Shown here piece by piece: positions 1 to 8,462 of a stretch of 64,000 bases of DNA. The notes beneath the pieces are model-generated. The model did no database searches. It was not told the DNA's origin and saw only the letters and a list, made by a program, of their open reading frames with translations. The translations under genes were made by a program, and so were the position numbers. This stretch comes from Candidatus Obscuribacter sp. (lineage in GTDB: Bacteria; Cyanobacteriota; Vampirovibrionia; Obscuribacterales; Obscuribacteraceae), in contig JADJQZ010000001.1 of NCBI GenBank assembly GCA_016712465.1, positions 1,860,001 to 1,924,000 on the forward strand, in the 5' to 3' direction. How positions within the stretch are numbered: the stretch's first letter is position 1; each line of letters opens with the position of its first letter.

Positions 1-71
1 ATAACCAGGAACAGAGCCGCCGCGGTCAGGGCAAAGAGAGTCTTACTTCTTTCGGTTGAACCGTTGTTCAT
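1..71 (-). CDS. Partial CDS, N-terminus of a membrane or exported protein
   Basis: Only the first 23 codons lie in the window and the gene continues beyond base 1. The start ATG (71-69) is preceded by a strong GAGGAG ribosome site at 78-83. The peptide begins with a short polar stretch (MNNGSTERSK) followed by a hydrophobic segment (TLFALTAAALFLV), which suggests a signal anchor or signal peptide. It starts only 15 bases after the stop of the upstream gene on the same strand, so the two are probably co-transcribed. The function cannot be told from this fragment. Confidence 0.6.
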   Translation of the reverse strand, partial: MNNGSTERSKTLFALTAAALFLV

Positions 72-86
72 TGGTAACTCCTCAAA

Positions 87-833
87 CTAAAGGTGAAAGA
101 GGTCTTCGGAGAGACCCTGATTTTCTGTCAGCCCCTGGAAGAAGACCAGGGCGGAAGGTCTTCCGTCTTTGTATGTTCCCCAGCCCACCGGCACCCGTGT
201 GGAATGGTGCAGAAAAACGGCCTCGGAAACTTCTTTTGTGGCGCCGTTTTCTATCAAAAGTACCAGCACTGGTTGGCTGAATAGTTTCAAATTGACGCTG
301 GAATTGGTGGCGCTGGCTGAGGCACCGCGGGTGATGGAATTGCGCACGGCACTCAAGAGGGAAAGAAAGTCGCTGGAAGCGAGGCTGTATCCTGTGGGCA
401 GGCGAATTGATCTGGCATTGGGTTCCAGATTCATAGTCAGTGCTCTCAACAGACCGCCGCCCCGGCCGCGCACGGTGCCGTCGGCTTGTTTGACCACTAC
501 CGAACCGTTGCGGTAATCGGACGATTTGATCTCCGCACGCAAAAGATCGGTCTGCTTGTAGCTGAGATCAGCCGAACCGAAACTCTTCCAGGCATTGCCG
601 CTGGTGGTAAAGAGCTGGCATTCCACCCGATAGTCTTTGAAGTTTGCTGCCTGTTTCAGCCCGTCGATATAAGGCGCTCCCACCTTGGCCCTGGGCAGGG
701 CGGTGAGAACCTCCGGCGCCGGTGCGTTGGCCGTGACCTCGGAGGGAGAGAGTGACCATGCTTTTGTTCCTGTTGAGAACACCAGTGCCAGTGCCCAGAG
801 CAGGGGCAGGCTCATCTTCCAAAGACTAAGCAC
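87..833 (-). CDS. Secreted hypothetical protein, LolA-like appearance
   Basis: This 248-residue protein starts with a typical signal peptide (hydrophobic run at about residues 8-25). The body alternates charged and hydrophobic residues in a strand-rich pattern, with stretches such as DYRVECQLFTTSG, LLRAEIKSSDYRNGSVVV and PVGWGTYKDGRPSALVFF. This resembles periplasmic LolA/LppX-like or DUF1571-type lipid-carrier folds, but no diagnostic motif is present, so that is inference only. It lies directly upstream of the truncated gene at the window edge, probably in the same operon. It acts outside the cytoplasm if the signal peptide is functional. Confidence 0.7.
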   Translation of the reverse strand: MLSLWKMSLPLLWALALVFSTGTKAWSLSPSEVTANAPAPEVLTALPRAKVGAPYIDGLKQAANFKDYRVECQLFTTSGNAWKSFGSADLSYKQTDLLRAEIKSSDYRNGSVVVKQADGTVRGRGGGLLRALTMNLEPNARSIRLPTGYSLASSDFLSLLSAVRNSITRGASASATNSSVNLKLFSQPVLVLLIENGATKEVSEAVFLHHSTRVPVGWGTYKDGRPSALVFFQGLTENQGLSEDLFHL

Positions 834-1011
834 GGGCTTCCTCCAGCAATCTGCGAGTTTTAGAGCGGCGAATCTTCTTCTTCACGGCTAACAATTACAC
901 CATACTTAAGAGAGTCCTTTGCGTATCTCGCGCTGTCGTCCAGAAAGGCGATCTTGTCAAGCTATGGGGTGAATTGCTACTTTGTTCTTTGTTGTAAAGA
1001 AAGCTCCCTTG

Positions 1012-1040
1012 TTGTTCAAAATATCCAAACAGGCTATCAT
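1012..1040 (+). promoter_or_regulatory. Candidate sigma-70 type promoter upstream of the REC-GGDEF regulator
   Basis: TTGTTC at 1012-1017 and TATCAT at 1035-1040 are separated by 17 bases, in an AT-rich stretch 45 bases before the GTG start at 1086. The match to consensus is moderate, and it was found by eye only. Confidence 0.35.
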
Positions 1041-1085
1041 CATTAGCTTATTGGATTTCTTAGTATTGATGAGCGCCCAGGTCAA

Positions 1086-2003
1086 GTGAAGCCCACAAGC
1101 ACTATTCTTGTTGTTGACGACGAAACGGCTAACACCACGCTATTAGGCGAGGTTTTGAAGAAAGCCGGTTATTCGGTAAACTCCGCCAATGATGGCTTCA
1201 AAGCCATCGCCGCCTGCAAGGTACGCACCCCGGATTGCATCGTGCTTGATTTGCACATGCCGCTCATGGGTGGAATGGAAGTCTATAACCGGCTGCGTTC
1301 AGAAGAGAAGACTGCTGGCATTCCCATAATTTTCCTGGCCGCTCGTGACAAGGCGCTGCCCTCTTTCTCCGGCGACGATGCCAGCAATGAGGACATCATC
1401 TTTAAGCCTGTAGAGCCCAATGAATTGCTCTCCAGAGTGAAGAGCGTGCTGAAAGAGAAGCATCTGCGCGATGAGCTTCGCCGCAAGGAACAGCAGCTGA
1501 AGGAACTCAGCCTTACGGATGCCCTTACCTCCCTCAAGACCAGCCGTTATCTCGACGAATTTATGCAGATCGGCATCAGGCAGGCCAAGCGCTACAGCGT
1601 GCCCATGTCTATTGTGGTTGTGGAGCTTGACCACCACAATGAGGTTGCTAAAAGCGTGGGCGCTCAATCCTTTGATGCCATTGTTTCCCAGATGGCACAG
1701 CTGGTTGCCAAGCAAATGCGCGAATCCGATATCGTTGTCCGCACCGGCACGGCTGAATTTACCGTGGTCCTCACCTGTACCTCCAGGGAAGGGGCTATAG
1801 AAGTTGCCGAGCGCCTGCGCACGTCGGTTTCCGAGTCGGTCTTTGCGGTCGGGTCCGAATCCAAGACCCTGACGGCTTCCGTAGGCATCTGCCAGTATGC
1901 CAAGCATATGGACGACGACGGCTCCGTGCTCATGTCCCACGCCCGGGCTGCGGTCAACCACGCCCACAACAGCGGCGGCAACATGACCCTCATGGCCGAG
2001 TAA
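1086..2003 (+). CDS. Response regulator with degenerate GGDEF domain
   Basis: The 305-residue protein has an N-terminal receiver domain (about 1-125) with the acidic pair DDE at 11-13, the phospho-acceptor aspartate in VLDLHMP, and the conserved lysine in IIFKPVEP. A coiled linker (about 126-145) leads to a C-terminal GGDEF-fold domain with the usual SLTDALTSL entry motif. The active-site signature is GTAEF instead of GG(D/E)EF, so the metal- and GTP-binding residues are altered and cyclic di-GMP synthesis is doubtful. It more likely acts as a phosphorylation-dependent binding or signalling protein. The start is GTG, with only a weak AGG upstream. It is a single gene followed by tRNA-Pro. Confidence 0.88.
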   Translation: MKPTSTILVVDDETANTTLLGEVLKKAGYSVNSANDGFKAIAACKVRTPDCIVLDLHMPLMGGMEVYNRLRSEEKTAGIPIIFLAARDKALPSFSGDDASNEDIIFKPVEPNELLSRVKSVLKEKHLRDELRRKEQQLKELSLTDALTSLKTSRYLDEFMQIGIRQAKRYSVPMSIVVVELDHHNEVAKSVGAQSFDAIVSQMAQLVAKQMRESDIVVRTGTAEFTVVLTCTSREGAIEVAERLRTSVSESVFAVGSESKTLTASVGICQYAKHMDDDGSVLMSHARAAVNHAHNSGGNMTLMAE

Positions 2004-2035
2004 CTTTTAGTTCTATAACCTTCTGTAACCCGAGC

Positions 2036-2064
2036 TTTCAAAGAGAGCCAGGCTCTGTTAAAAT
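2036..2064 (+). promoter_or_regulatory. Promoter of tRNA-Pro
   Basis: TTTCAA (2036-2041) and TAAAAT (2059-2064) are spaced 17 bases apart, with the tRNA 5' end ten bases downstream at 2074. The spacer contains a perfect inverted repeat, AGAGCC-A-GGCTCT (2044-2056). The position fits a short-leader tRNA promoter. Confidence 0.5.
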
Positions 2065-2073
2065 TAACCCCAT

Positions 2074-2147
2074 CGGGGCGTAGCGCAGCTTGGTAGCGTG
2101 TCCGTTTCGGGTGCGGAAGGCCGGAGGTTCAAATCCTCTCGCCCCGA
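2074..2147 (+). tRNA. tRNA-Pro (anticodon CGG)
   Basis: A full cloverleaf can be folded by hand. The acceptor stem is CGGGGCG (2074-2080) with CGCCCCG (2140-2146) and discriminator A at 2147. The anticodon stem is TCCGT/GCGGA with loop TTCGGGT, giving anticodon CGG at 2108-2110. The T-arm is GGAGG-TTCAAAT-CCTCT. The sequence closely resembles other bacterial tRNA-Pro genes. The 3' CCA is not encoded (TAT follows), so it must be added by nucleotidyltransferase. Confidence 0.95.
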
Positions 2148-2174
2148 TATAGTCGAAAGACGTTTTAACGAGCG

Positions 2175-2209
2175 GAGGGCAGGTTTTGTACCTGCCCTCT
2201 TCTTTTCTT
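2175..2209 (+). terminator. Rho-independent terminator after tRNA-Pro
   Basis: A perfect 10-bp stem (GAGGGCAGGT at 2175-2184 with ACCTGCCCTC at 2190-2199) encloses a TTTGT loop. It is followed by the T-rich tract TTCTTTTCTT. It isolates the tRNA transcript from ruvA. Confidence 0.85.
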
Positions 2210-2306
2210 GACCGGCCGGGACTCCCGAGCGTGCCTGCCGCGGACAAGCTGCTAAAATCCATTCTTGTAGAATCTATTCTTGTAGAGACAGTACCTGGGG
2301 TCAATA

Positions 2307-2948
2307 GTGTTAGCCTTCCTTAAAGGTGTAATCGTAGCTAAAGAAATGAGCGGGGGTCCCGTGGATCGCCTGGTGCTTGATGTGGGCGGGGTCGGCTTTG
2401 AGCTGAGTGTGGCCCATTCCACCCTGATGTCCGTAGGTCAGCCCGGCGACGATGTAACCGTCCATGTTTCACTGGCCATACGCGAGAGCGAATGGACCCT
2501 CTTTGGTTTTGGGCAGCAGGAAGAGCGGCAACTCTTTATGCTCTTGCAGTCGGTTACCGGCATAGGCCCGCGCCTGGCCCTGGCTCTCGTAGGTACCCTG
2601 GGGGTGGATACCCTGGTAGAGGCTGTCTTGACTGAAAACCAGAAGATGATTTCGCAGGCTCCGGGTGTAGGTGCCAAGGTAGCGCAGCGTATCATTCTAG
2701 AATTGAAGAGCAAAATAGAAGATTTCGCCGGTACCCGCACTGCTAACCGCAGCGAAAGCCCTACCGGAGCCCGAACCGCTCGGGCGGTAGTAGAGGAAGT
2801 CACCGAGATTCTCTCCCATTACGGATATACACCCACCGAAATTCACAGTGCCCTCAAACAAGCAGAAAGCGAACAGGTAGCACGGGACACTGCCGAAGAG
2901 CTTTTGCGCTTTACTCTCAAAATTCTGGGAGCCGGTGCCCGCAAGTAG
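2307..2948 (+). CDS. ruvA: Holliday junction branch migration protein RuvA
   Basis: The 213-residue product matches RuvA in length and layout. An N-terminal OB-fold (MLAFLKGVIV, VLDVGGVGFEL) is followed by two helix-hairpin-helix motifs (LLQSVTGIGPRLALALVG and QAPGVGAKVAQRIILELK) and a C-terminal domain III after a flexible linker (about 165-213). RuvA tetramers bind four-way junctions and load the RuvB motor. The start is GTG. No ruvB or ruvC is adjacent in the window, and the next gene overlaps or abuts the end. Confidence 0.96.
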   Translation: MLAFLKGVIVAKEMSGGPVDRLVLDVGGVGFELSVAHSTLMSVGQPGDDVTVHVSLAIRESEWTLFGFGQQEERQLFMLLQSVTGIGPRLALALVGTLGVDTLVEAVLTENQKMISQAPGVGAKVAQRIILELKSKIEDFAGTRTANRSESPTGARTARAVVEEVTEILSHYGYTPTEIHSALKQAESEQVARDTAEELLRFTLKILGAGARK

Positions 2949-2964
2949 CGCTTGCAAGAAGGTC

Positions 2965-3654
2965 ATGACCATGATGCTTCGCATACCGAATACGGCATTT
3001 TATCTGGCTCTGCTGGTGCTTTTACTGGTTGTGGGGCTGGTAGCGCCGGTGGTGGCGATTGCCAGACCCATGAAAGCCGGGTTTTTAATCAACGCCGATT
3101 TTGCTGCCTATGTGCTCATCGCTTTCACCTTCATGCTGAAGGGGCTTGCCCTGCGTCGGAGCTTTGTGGCTGTGCCTCTCACGAAAGATCTCATACTGAA
3201 GGCTTTAGGGCTGTACCTCTATCTCAGTCTCTTTCTCATGAGTTCGCTTCTGTGCCGCAGATTGAAGCTGGCCATGCTTCCCGATCAGTACTACTGGCTG
3301 AGCTATGCAGCCATCGTGCCGCTCACCTTCTCCCTGCTTTTGATTCTAAAAGGACGCAATTCCGGTCTTGCTTCAGTGGTTTCCTATCCCGTATACCTGG
3401 GTCTCTTAATGTCCATGGCTTTCTTTCCGCTGGTGCAGATGTGTTGGTTTCCGCTATTGGCACTGCCCGGGGTGCTAATAGTAATGGCCTGGCGCATAGA
3501 TAATGCCGAGCGAAATAGTTTGGAGCGAGCCTTTGAGTTGGAGGCACCGGCTGCCGATGGCACTTTGATAGAACTTGTGGAAGACGACAGAGAGAAGCTG
3601 GCTCCTCTTGAAGTAATCGAGCCGCGCTTTAAGATAATTCCGTTTTTGTATTGA
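2965..3654 (+). CDS. Multi-spanning membrane protein of unknown function
   Basis: About 229 residues with five or six hydrophobic segments (for example FYLALLVLLLVVGLVAPVV and YWLSYAAIVPLTFSLLLIL) and a short acidic cytoplasmic tail. The ATG at 2965 was chosen because AAGAAGG lies just upstream. An in-frame GTG at 2935 would overlap ruvA by 14 bases. The gene is 16 bases after ruvA and probably co-transcribed with it, which does not reveal its function. No family was recognised. Confidence 0.75.
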   Translation: MTMMLRIPNTAFYLALLVLLLVVGLVAPVVAIARPMKAGFLINADFAAYVLIAFTFMLKGLALRRSFVAVPLTKDLILKALGLYLYLSLFLMSSLLCRRLKLAMLPDQYYWLSYAAIVPLTFSLLLILKGRNSGLASVVSYPVYLGLLMSMAFFPLVQMCWFPLLALPGVLIVMAWRIDNAERNSLERAFELEAPAADGTLIELVEDDREKLAPLEVIEPRFKIIPFLY

Positions 3655-3685
3655 AGTCTCTAGAGGGTTAAGTTGGTTGGTTGGG

Positions 3686-5359
3686 CTAGCGAGTTCTTCC
3701 GAATTGAAAGTCTGCTCTAGACTTTTCCAGATCCTTTTGTACTTTCCGCCTGAACTCATCCGATCGCTGTTGCATTTCTTTGCGGGTTTTGTCAAAGTCA
3801 GCGTGATTGAAGCTAGAGGCTGATCGGTTGGCGGCTGTATGGCTGCTACCAAAGCCGGTCGAACCCGGCTGACCGAAGCTGGCAGCCGTGGCATAACCTT
3901 GCTCTGGAATGACCTCGAGTGAACCTTCAAACTGCCCGTACAACTTCGATGTTAGAAAATCCGTGGTGCCCTGCCCGCCCACAAGGTAGAGGCGTCTCCC
4001 GCTCAAGAGCATTTTCTCTCTTAAATAGATCTCTTTGCCGGTGAGTTTGTCTTTGCCGGGTAGTTTGCAACTGTACAGCATAGTCACAGGCGCGTTCGAT
4101 AGCGGCTGCAGGCTGCCGCCCGTGCCCTTCAGTTTGGCGGTGACGGCGTTTGCAATAAGTTGCATGAACTGCTTTTGTTTATCTATCTGGGGAATAGCCC
4201 TGGGCATTATTAGATACGATACTGTCATGGCACCGTTGAAGTGGTTGTAGCCGTAGTCAACCATGCGAATGCCGTTCATGTCTTCATATTTTACTTCCGG
4301 GTCGCCGGGCAGCATAATGCGGAAGAGCCCTTCTGAAAAGTAGAGGCGCTTCAGGGCGCTGCCGCCGAAACTTATGGCGGTTGTTGGTTTTTTCAGGGCG
4401 GCAGTGATCTGTTCAACTTCAAAACCATGTTCTTTCAATTTAGCCAGAAGACCGGCTTGACCGCCCAGGTGCGCCGCCCCCACAGCCACCATTGCGCTGT
4501 CTTTAGGCGGCAGGTTCTTGAGAATATTTTCCACCATGGTCTGGTTTCGCTTATCCAGCATGGCCACTCTTACTTTCTCCAGATCCTCCGAACTGCCTGT
4601 TTTGTCTTTGTCACTAGTTAATTCATCGACTTTGCCCTCTTTCCAGTTCTTCTCAAGGGTCTCCAGATTGGCTCGGGTATCTTTGTTCGTGATGAGCGTT
4701 CCCAGCAACAACTTCTCTTGTGTGGAGGCATCGAAGCTGTCCATGAGGCTCAATTGCATGTCGATAGATTCCAGAGGAATGATCTTTTTGCCGACTGCGT
4801 GTGCCTCATTGAGCAAGTGTCTGTCTATGCCAAGCTCTGGTTTGTATCCGGCTTTGCGCAGGGCGGCATTGGCCACAAGCTGTGATACCACCCATGGTTT
4901 GTAGGGCTGGTAAGCGCTGAGGTTTTCTCCGGCCCAGTCAAGGTATTGTTTGAAGATCTCTACCGTTTCAGGCGATAGTGATTGAGTCAAGGTGGCAGGC
5001 GGTTGGCAGATCCCGCGCTTTTTCATGATGTCCATAGTTTTATTTGGATCTGCCTGCAATACATCGGCCTCTACAAAGAGAATGCGGCTCTCATTGAGGG
5101 CATTTTCCATCTCCGCCGGCAGTGGATAGAAATTTGCTTTGGCCACATGTATGGTGCCCAGAAGATAGACCGTCTGGTCTTCTTTCTTGCATTTCCAGAT
5201 GAATAGGGGCTGCCTGTCGCCTTTTTTTTCGAGACTGCTCTCTTCTTGCTCGGCGGCCCGGGCGGTCGGCAGCAAAGACGGGATGTTCGCCTGGAGCAGA
5301 CTGTCATTGCCGCCCAGGGCAAGCAAAAGCAGGGACGCCGTGAAAAGTAGATTCTTCAT
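3686..5359 (-). CDS. TraB/GumN family protein, exported
   Basis: The 557-residue protein has an N-terminal signal peptide ending near ARAAEQ. Its TraB/GumN core carries the hallmark LLGTIHVAK near residue 66, ELGIDRHLL followed by IIPLESIDMQ, and VAVGAAHLGGQAGLL near residue 315. This family is related to Tiki-like metal-dependent proteases; the GTIHV glutamate/histidine region and the late GxxH are the presumed metal ligands. About 230 residues beyond the usual GumN length form an unfamiliar C-terminal domain with a charged, helical end (FDKTRKEMQQRSDEF). It lies 84 bases downstream of the TPR gene on the same strand, at the end of the kinase operon. Confidence 0.85.
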   Translation of the reverse strand: MKNLLFTASLLLLALGGNDSLLQANIPSLLPTARAAEQEESSLEKKGDRQPLFIWKCKKEDQTVYLLGTIHVAKANFYPLPAEMENALNESRILFVEADVLQADPNKTMDIMKKRGICQPPATLTQSLSPETVEIFKQYLDWAGENLSAYQPYKPWVVSQLVANAALRKAGYKPELGIDRHLLNEAHAVGKKIIPLESIDMQLSLMDSFDASTQEKLLLGTLITNKDTRANLETLEKNWKEGKVDELTSDKDKTGSSEDLEKVRVAMLDKRNQTMVENILKNLPPKDSAMVAVGAAHLGGQAGLLAKLKEHGFEVEQITAALKKPTTAISFGGSALKRLYFSEGLFRIMLPGDPEVKYEDMNGIRMVDYGYNHFNGAMTVSYLIMPRAIPQIDKQKQFMQLIANAVTAKLKGTGGSLQPLSNAPVTMLYSCKLPGKDKLTGKEIYLREKMLLSGRRLYLVGGQGTTDFLTSKLYGQFEGSLEVIPEQGYATAASFGQPGSTGFGSSHTAANRSASSFNHADFDKTRKEMQQRSDEFRRKVQKDLEKSRADFQFGRTR

Positions 5360-5443
5360 CTTCGCAACTGGTCCTCGGCTGGAATCTCCAAAGGGTCTTA
5401 CCCGTTGCTCTGGCAGTCCAATCGCCGAGCCGATTAATTGCTT

Positions 5444-6187
5444 TTATATAGGTACTTTTCGAGGGCTTTTGCCGAAGGGCGGGCTGGCACTGTTTATTAC
5501 TGCTTTAGCCCGCTCCACCAGGCGTTTGGAATTTGACGCTTTAACCAGGGGCAGTGCTCGCAGGGCATTTGTTCTGGCTTCTTTGTATTGCTTGAGCATC
5601 ACTTGCGCCTTGGCCAGTTCAAGCATGCGATAGGCCAGTTTCGGGCTGTTTTTGCCCCAGGCTTTCTCTTGTATGAGCAAGGCTCGCCGTGAGTATTCGG
5701 CTGACCTGGCCCATTCTCTGGAGTCGTAAAACTCTTCCGCCAGGTAGCCCAGCATGCTGGCTAAAGCGAGACTATCTTTGCCCAGATGAGCTTCCGTTGA
5801 ATGTAACAAGCTCTGGTGCGCGGCAGCCAGTCCACTGCGCTTTTCTACTTGCTCGGTGGCGGTATCGTCCAGGAAATGCAGCCGAATGGAGACGCCGGAA
5901 ACCAGGCACTTAAGTTCGTTGGTGCCTCTGGCGCACTTGAGGACTTCCACCCATTCCCGGTCGGCATCGCTGTCTTTGCCTTCGGCATAGGCTTTCAGCC
6001 AGTTGTCGAAATGCTTTGAATTGAGAGCACGCTGGCAGGGGTCGTTCTCGGAATTCCCGCGCCCCCTATCCATAATTTTGTCGAAGTCGGACATAACGTC
6101 ATCCCTGGCCTCGGCTGCACCGGCAGCTGAGATTATGAGGAGGACGCTAAGTACAAGGGGTTTCAGCTCGATTTTCTTGCTCTTCAC
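5444..6187 (-). CDS. Exported TPR-containing protein
   Basis: The 247-residue product has a signal peptide (LVLSVLLIISAAGAAEA). In the C-terminal half there are TPR-like helices, for example LASMLGYLAEEFYDSREW and LAYRMLELAKAQVMLKQYKEA, with the 42-residue spacing of kinesin-light-chain-type repeats. The start is GTG and lies 41 bases inside the 3' end of the upstream kinase gene, so translation is likely coupled. Its position between a membrane kinase and a TraB-like protein suggests an envelope signalling or assembly role, but that is inference from context. Confidence 0.78.
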   Translation of the reverse strand: MKSKKIELKPLVLSVLLIISAAGAAEARDDVMSDFDKIMDRGRGNSENDPCQRALNSKHFDNWLKAYAEGKDSDADREWVEVLKCARGTNELKCLVSGVSIRLHFLDDTATEQVEKRSGLAAAHQSLLHSTEAHLGKDSLALASMLGYLAEEFYDSREWARSAEYSRRALLIQEKAWGKNSPKLAYRMLELAKAQVMLKQYKEARTNALRALPLVKASNSKRLVERAKAVINSASPPFGKSPRKVPI

Positions 6188-8462
6188 TTCTGTATTCTAC
6201 ATCCATCTTCAGCCAAGCGGCACTTTCGTAGCGGTCGCTGAGATTAATGGCCGTCGCTTTTGCCACAACGGCGTCGAGTCCACTGGAAATGGCGGCATTA
6301 AGGGCGGCTGGATGGGAACTGCTTATGGGTTCCGGGTCTTGTCCCGTCAATAGGAAGAAGAGGCTGGCTCCCATGGCGTAAATGTCCGACTGGGGTGAGG
6401 CCTGACCGCGGTACTGCTCCGGCGGTGTATAAGCATGCTTGCCGGCGCATTCTGCCGTGGTAGCGGCTTGGAAAAGTTGCGAAATACTGAAATCTATGAG
6501 CTTGATGCGGCCGTCATTTTGCAAAATCAGATTGTCCGGGGTGAAGTCGCGGTGCACTACAGGCGGTGTCTGTGCTTCCATGTAGGTGAGAATGTCGCAC
6601 ATTTGCAGGGCTAGCTCCCTTACTTTATCTTCCGGCAAGGCGCCATCTTCTCCGACCAGACTGCGCAAGCTTCGCCCCTGAATGTATTCGATGACCAGAT
6701 AGGCGCGGTTGTTTTCTATAAATAAGTCTTTTAGTTTGACGATTTGCTCGTGGTCGAGCCTGCTCAAAATCGTACTCTCCGCTTCGAAATCCGCCGCCGA
6801 TTCAACCAGGGCCTCTACGCCTTCGCCGGCAGTCAAGACGAATTCTTTCAGCACCACCTTTTCACCGCTTTCATTTCTGGCCAGGTAGACAGTGGCCTGT
6901 CCGCCGCCGCCAAGAAGGCGCTCTACCGTTAGTGAATTGCCCTTGAGGGTGCTGCCCGTACCGATAGACGCGGCACTCTCAGTAGACTCGCTCCCGCCCG
7001 CCTGCACAACTCTGGTGTATTCGGTCAGCATGTCGAACCAGAGTTCGGTGTGCCGCGGGTCTTTCAGCAAGTTGGAACCTACCATGGCTTCCTGTGCCCG
7101 AGCGGTGATTTCAGCGTGGGGAGCGTGCTTGCATACAAATTTAAAAAGCTCTACTTTCTGATTTTCAGTTAGCTCGAAAAGTCTGATTGAAAGTGTCGGC
7201 CCTCTGAGGGAGGTTATTGTCAAAGTATGGTCTTTCACTCTGACGGCGCCGAAAGAGTCGCAGAGCGCCGCCAGTTTATTGAGCAATTTGTAAAGGTTAC
7301 TATGAGCGCTCAGATGCGTTGTGGGCAGGGGATAGAGTCTGAAGCTGACGCCGGGTCCATAGTCGATCTTGGTGATATCTTGCCAATTCAGGTCTCTTGT
7401 GAAGTAAACCGGATCAAACCCCCAACACATCAGGTCGCCAAACCAGCCTTTGGCTGGTTCCTTACTGATCTTTTTGTCGTTCAGCACAACGTCGTATTCG
7501 CTGCTTAGAAAATTGAGGGGAAATGTAAACCAGCCTTTGAAAAAAAGCACACTGAGGGCACAGCCAACCGTACCGAAATAAAGCAGAATAAACATTATCT
7601 CCTTGAACTGAGGGTCAAGAGACGGATAGCCGAAAAAGGCGTCTACGCCGCTCTTTAAGTAGAGCAGATAAGTCAGGTAGCTGGGAATGCCGCTCATCAG
7701 GACGGTGAGAATGGTCAGTCCGAAGACCGGTGAGTCGAAGAAGTTCTCTTCTCTTTCAGCAATGTCCGGTAGATTTTGTGCCAGCACCAGGCTGCCTGGT
7801 TTTTCTTCCCTGTAGTTTTGCAGTCTTTCGTGCAAGCCGGTGAGGCGAGCCAGCCAGTGAAAGAGCATCATGACCACGCCCCCATAGACTGAGAGAAAAA
7901 TGCCAATATTGAAGAAAGGACGCAGGTGCTTGAGAGCGGTGCTAGTGCTTTCTGCAAGCGGCGTATGGGCATACCCGGCCAGCTTGCTTTCGTCTATGCG
8001 TTTGCGCAGGGCCGCCGGTGCAATAGCTCTGAAGAGACCGTACAGTGACCATGCTATAAAAATGGTGAGAACGATGACCAGACCAGCTTTGAGAGAGACG
8101 AGAGTGACCAGAAGGAGCCCTGCTACAGGGGCTGAATTGAGCAGGAAGCTCTTGCCGAACCCTGGTTCCTGGGCTTCGAAAGTCTTTCTGAGATACTGCT
8201 CTTTATCGTTTTCCAGGTTCTTGAGACCGCTCCACTCCACTCCATCAAGACCGTTTCGGTAGACCCGTCTGAAGGAGTGGAAGTAGAGAAGGCAAAGAAC
8301 ATAGTAGGCTGTGTTTAGAAAGATGCTCAGTTCAGCACCAAGTTTGTCGACTTTGCTTAGATGAGTAAGTCCGGCCCTCAGTTCAAGAACCTTCTGCGGA
8401 AGTCCACTCAGTTCTTGCATGGGCAGATGGCTTTCTGCATTGACCCAACACACAATATTCAT
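6147..8462 (-). CDS. Membrane-anchored Ser/Thr protein kinase with DFS motif
   Basis: The 771-residue protein has an N-terminal half with several transmembrane segments (about residues 60-350) and a cytoplasmic-looking linker. A Hanks-type kinase domain occupies about residues 500-765. Visible motifs are the glycine loop LLGGGGQATVYLA, the lysine in VVLKEF, the catalytic VVHRDFTPDN near residue 637, and the activation-segment entry IDFS in place of the canonical DFG. The APE-equivalent is TPPEQYRGQ and the DxxxxG motif is SDIYAMG. DFS still keeps the metal-binding aspartate, so activity is possible. It overlaps the upstream kinase by ATGA, indicating translational coupling. Confidence 0.9.
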   Translation of the reverse strand: MNIVCWVNAESHLPMQELSGLPQKVLELRAGLTHLSKVDKLGAELSIFLNTAYYVLCLLYFHSFRRVYRNGLDGVEWSGLKNLENDKEQYLRKTFEAQEPGFGKSFLLNSAPVAGLLLVTLVSLKAGLVIVLTIFIAWSLYGLFRAIAPAALRKRIDESKLAGYAHTPLAESTSTALKHLRPFFNIGIFLSVYGGVVMMLFHWLARLTGLHERLQNYREEKPGSLVLAQNLPDIAEREENFFDSPVFGLTILTVLMSGIPSYLTYLLYLKSGVDAFFGYPSLDPQFKEIMFILLYFGTVGCALSVLFFKGWFTFPLNFLSSEYDVVLNDKKISKEPAKGWFGDLMCWGFDPVYFTRDLNWQDITKIDYGPGVSFRLYPLPTTHLSAHSNLYKLLNKLAALCDSFGAVRVKDHTLTITSLRGPTLSIRLFELTENQKVELFKFVCKHAPHAEITARAQEAMVGSNLLKDPRHTELWFDMLTEYTRVVQAGGSESTESAASIGTGSTLKGNSLTVERLLGGGGQATVYLARNESGEKVVLKEFVLTAGEGVEALVESAADFEAESTILSRLDHEQIVKLKDLFIENNRAYLVIEYIQGRSLRSLVGEDGALPEDKVRELALQMCDILTYMEAQTPPVVHRDFTPDNLILQNDGRIKLIDFSISQLFQAATTAECAGKHAYTPPEQYRGQASPQSDIYAMGASLFFLLTGQDPEPISSSHPAALNAAISSGLDAVVAKATAINLSDRYESAAWLKMDVEYRSEEQENRAETPCT

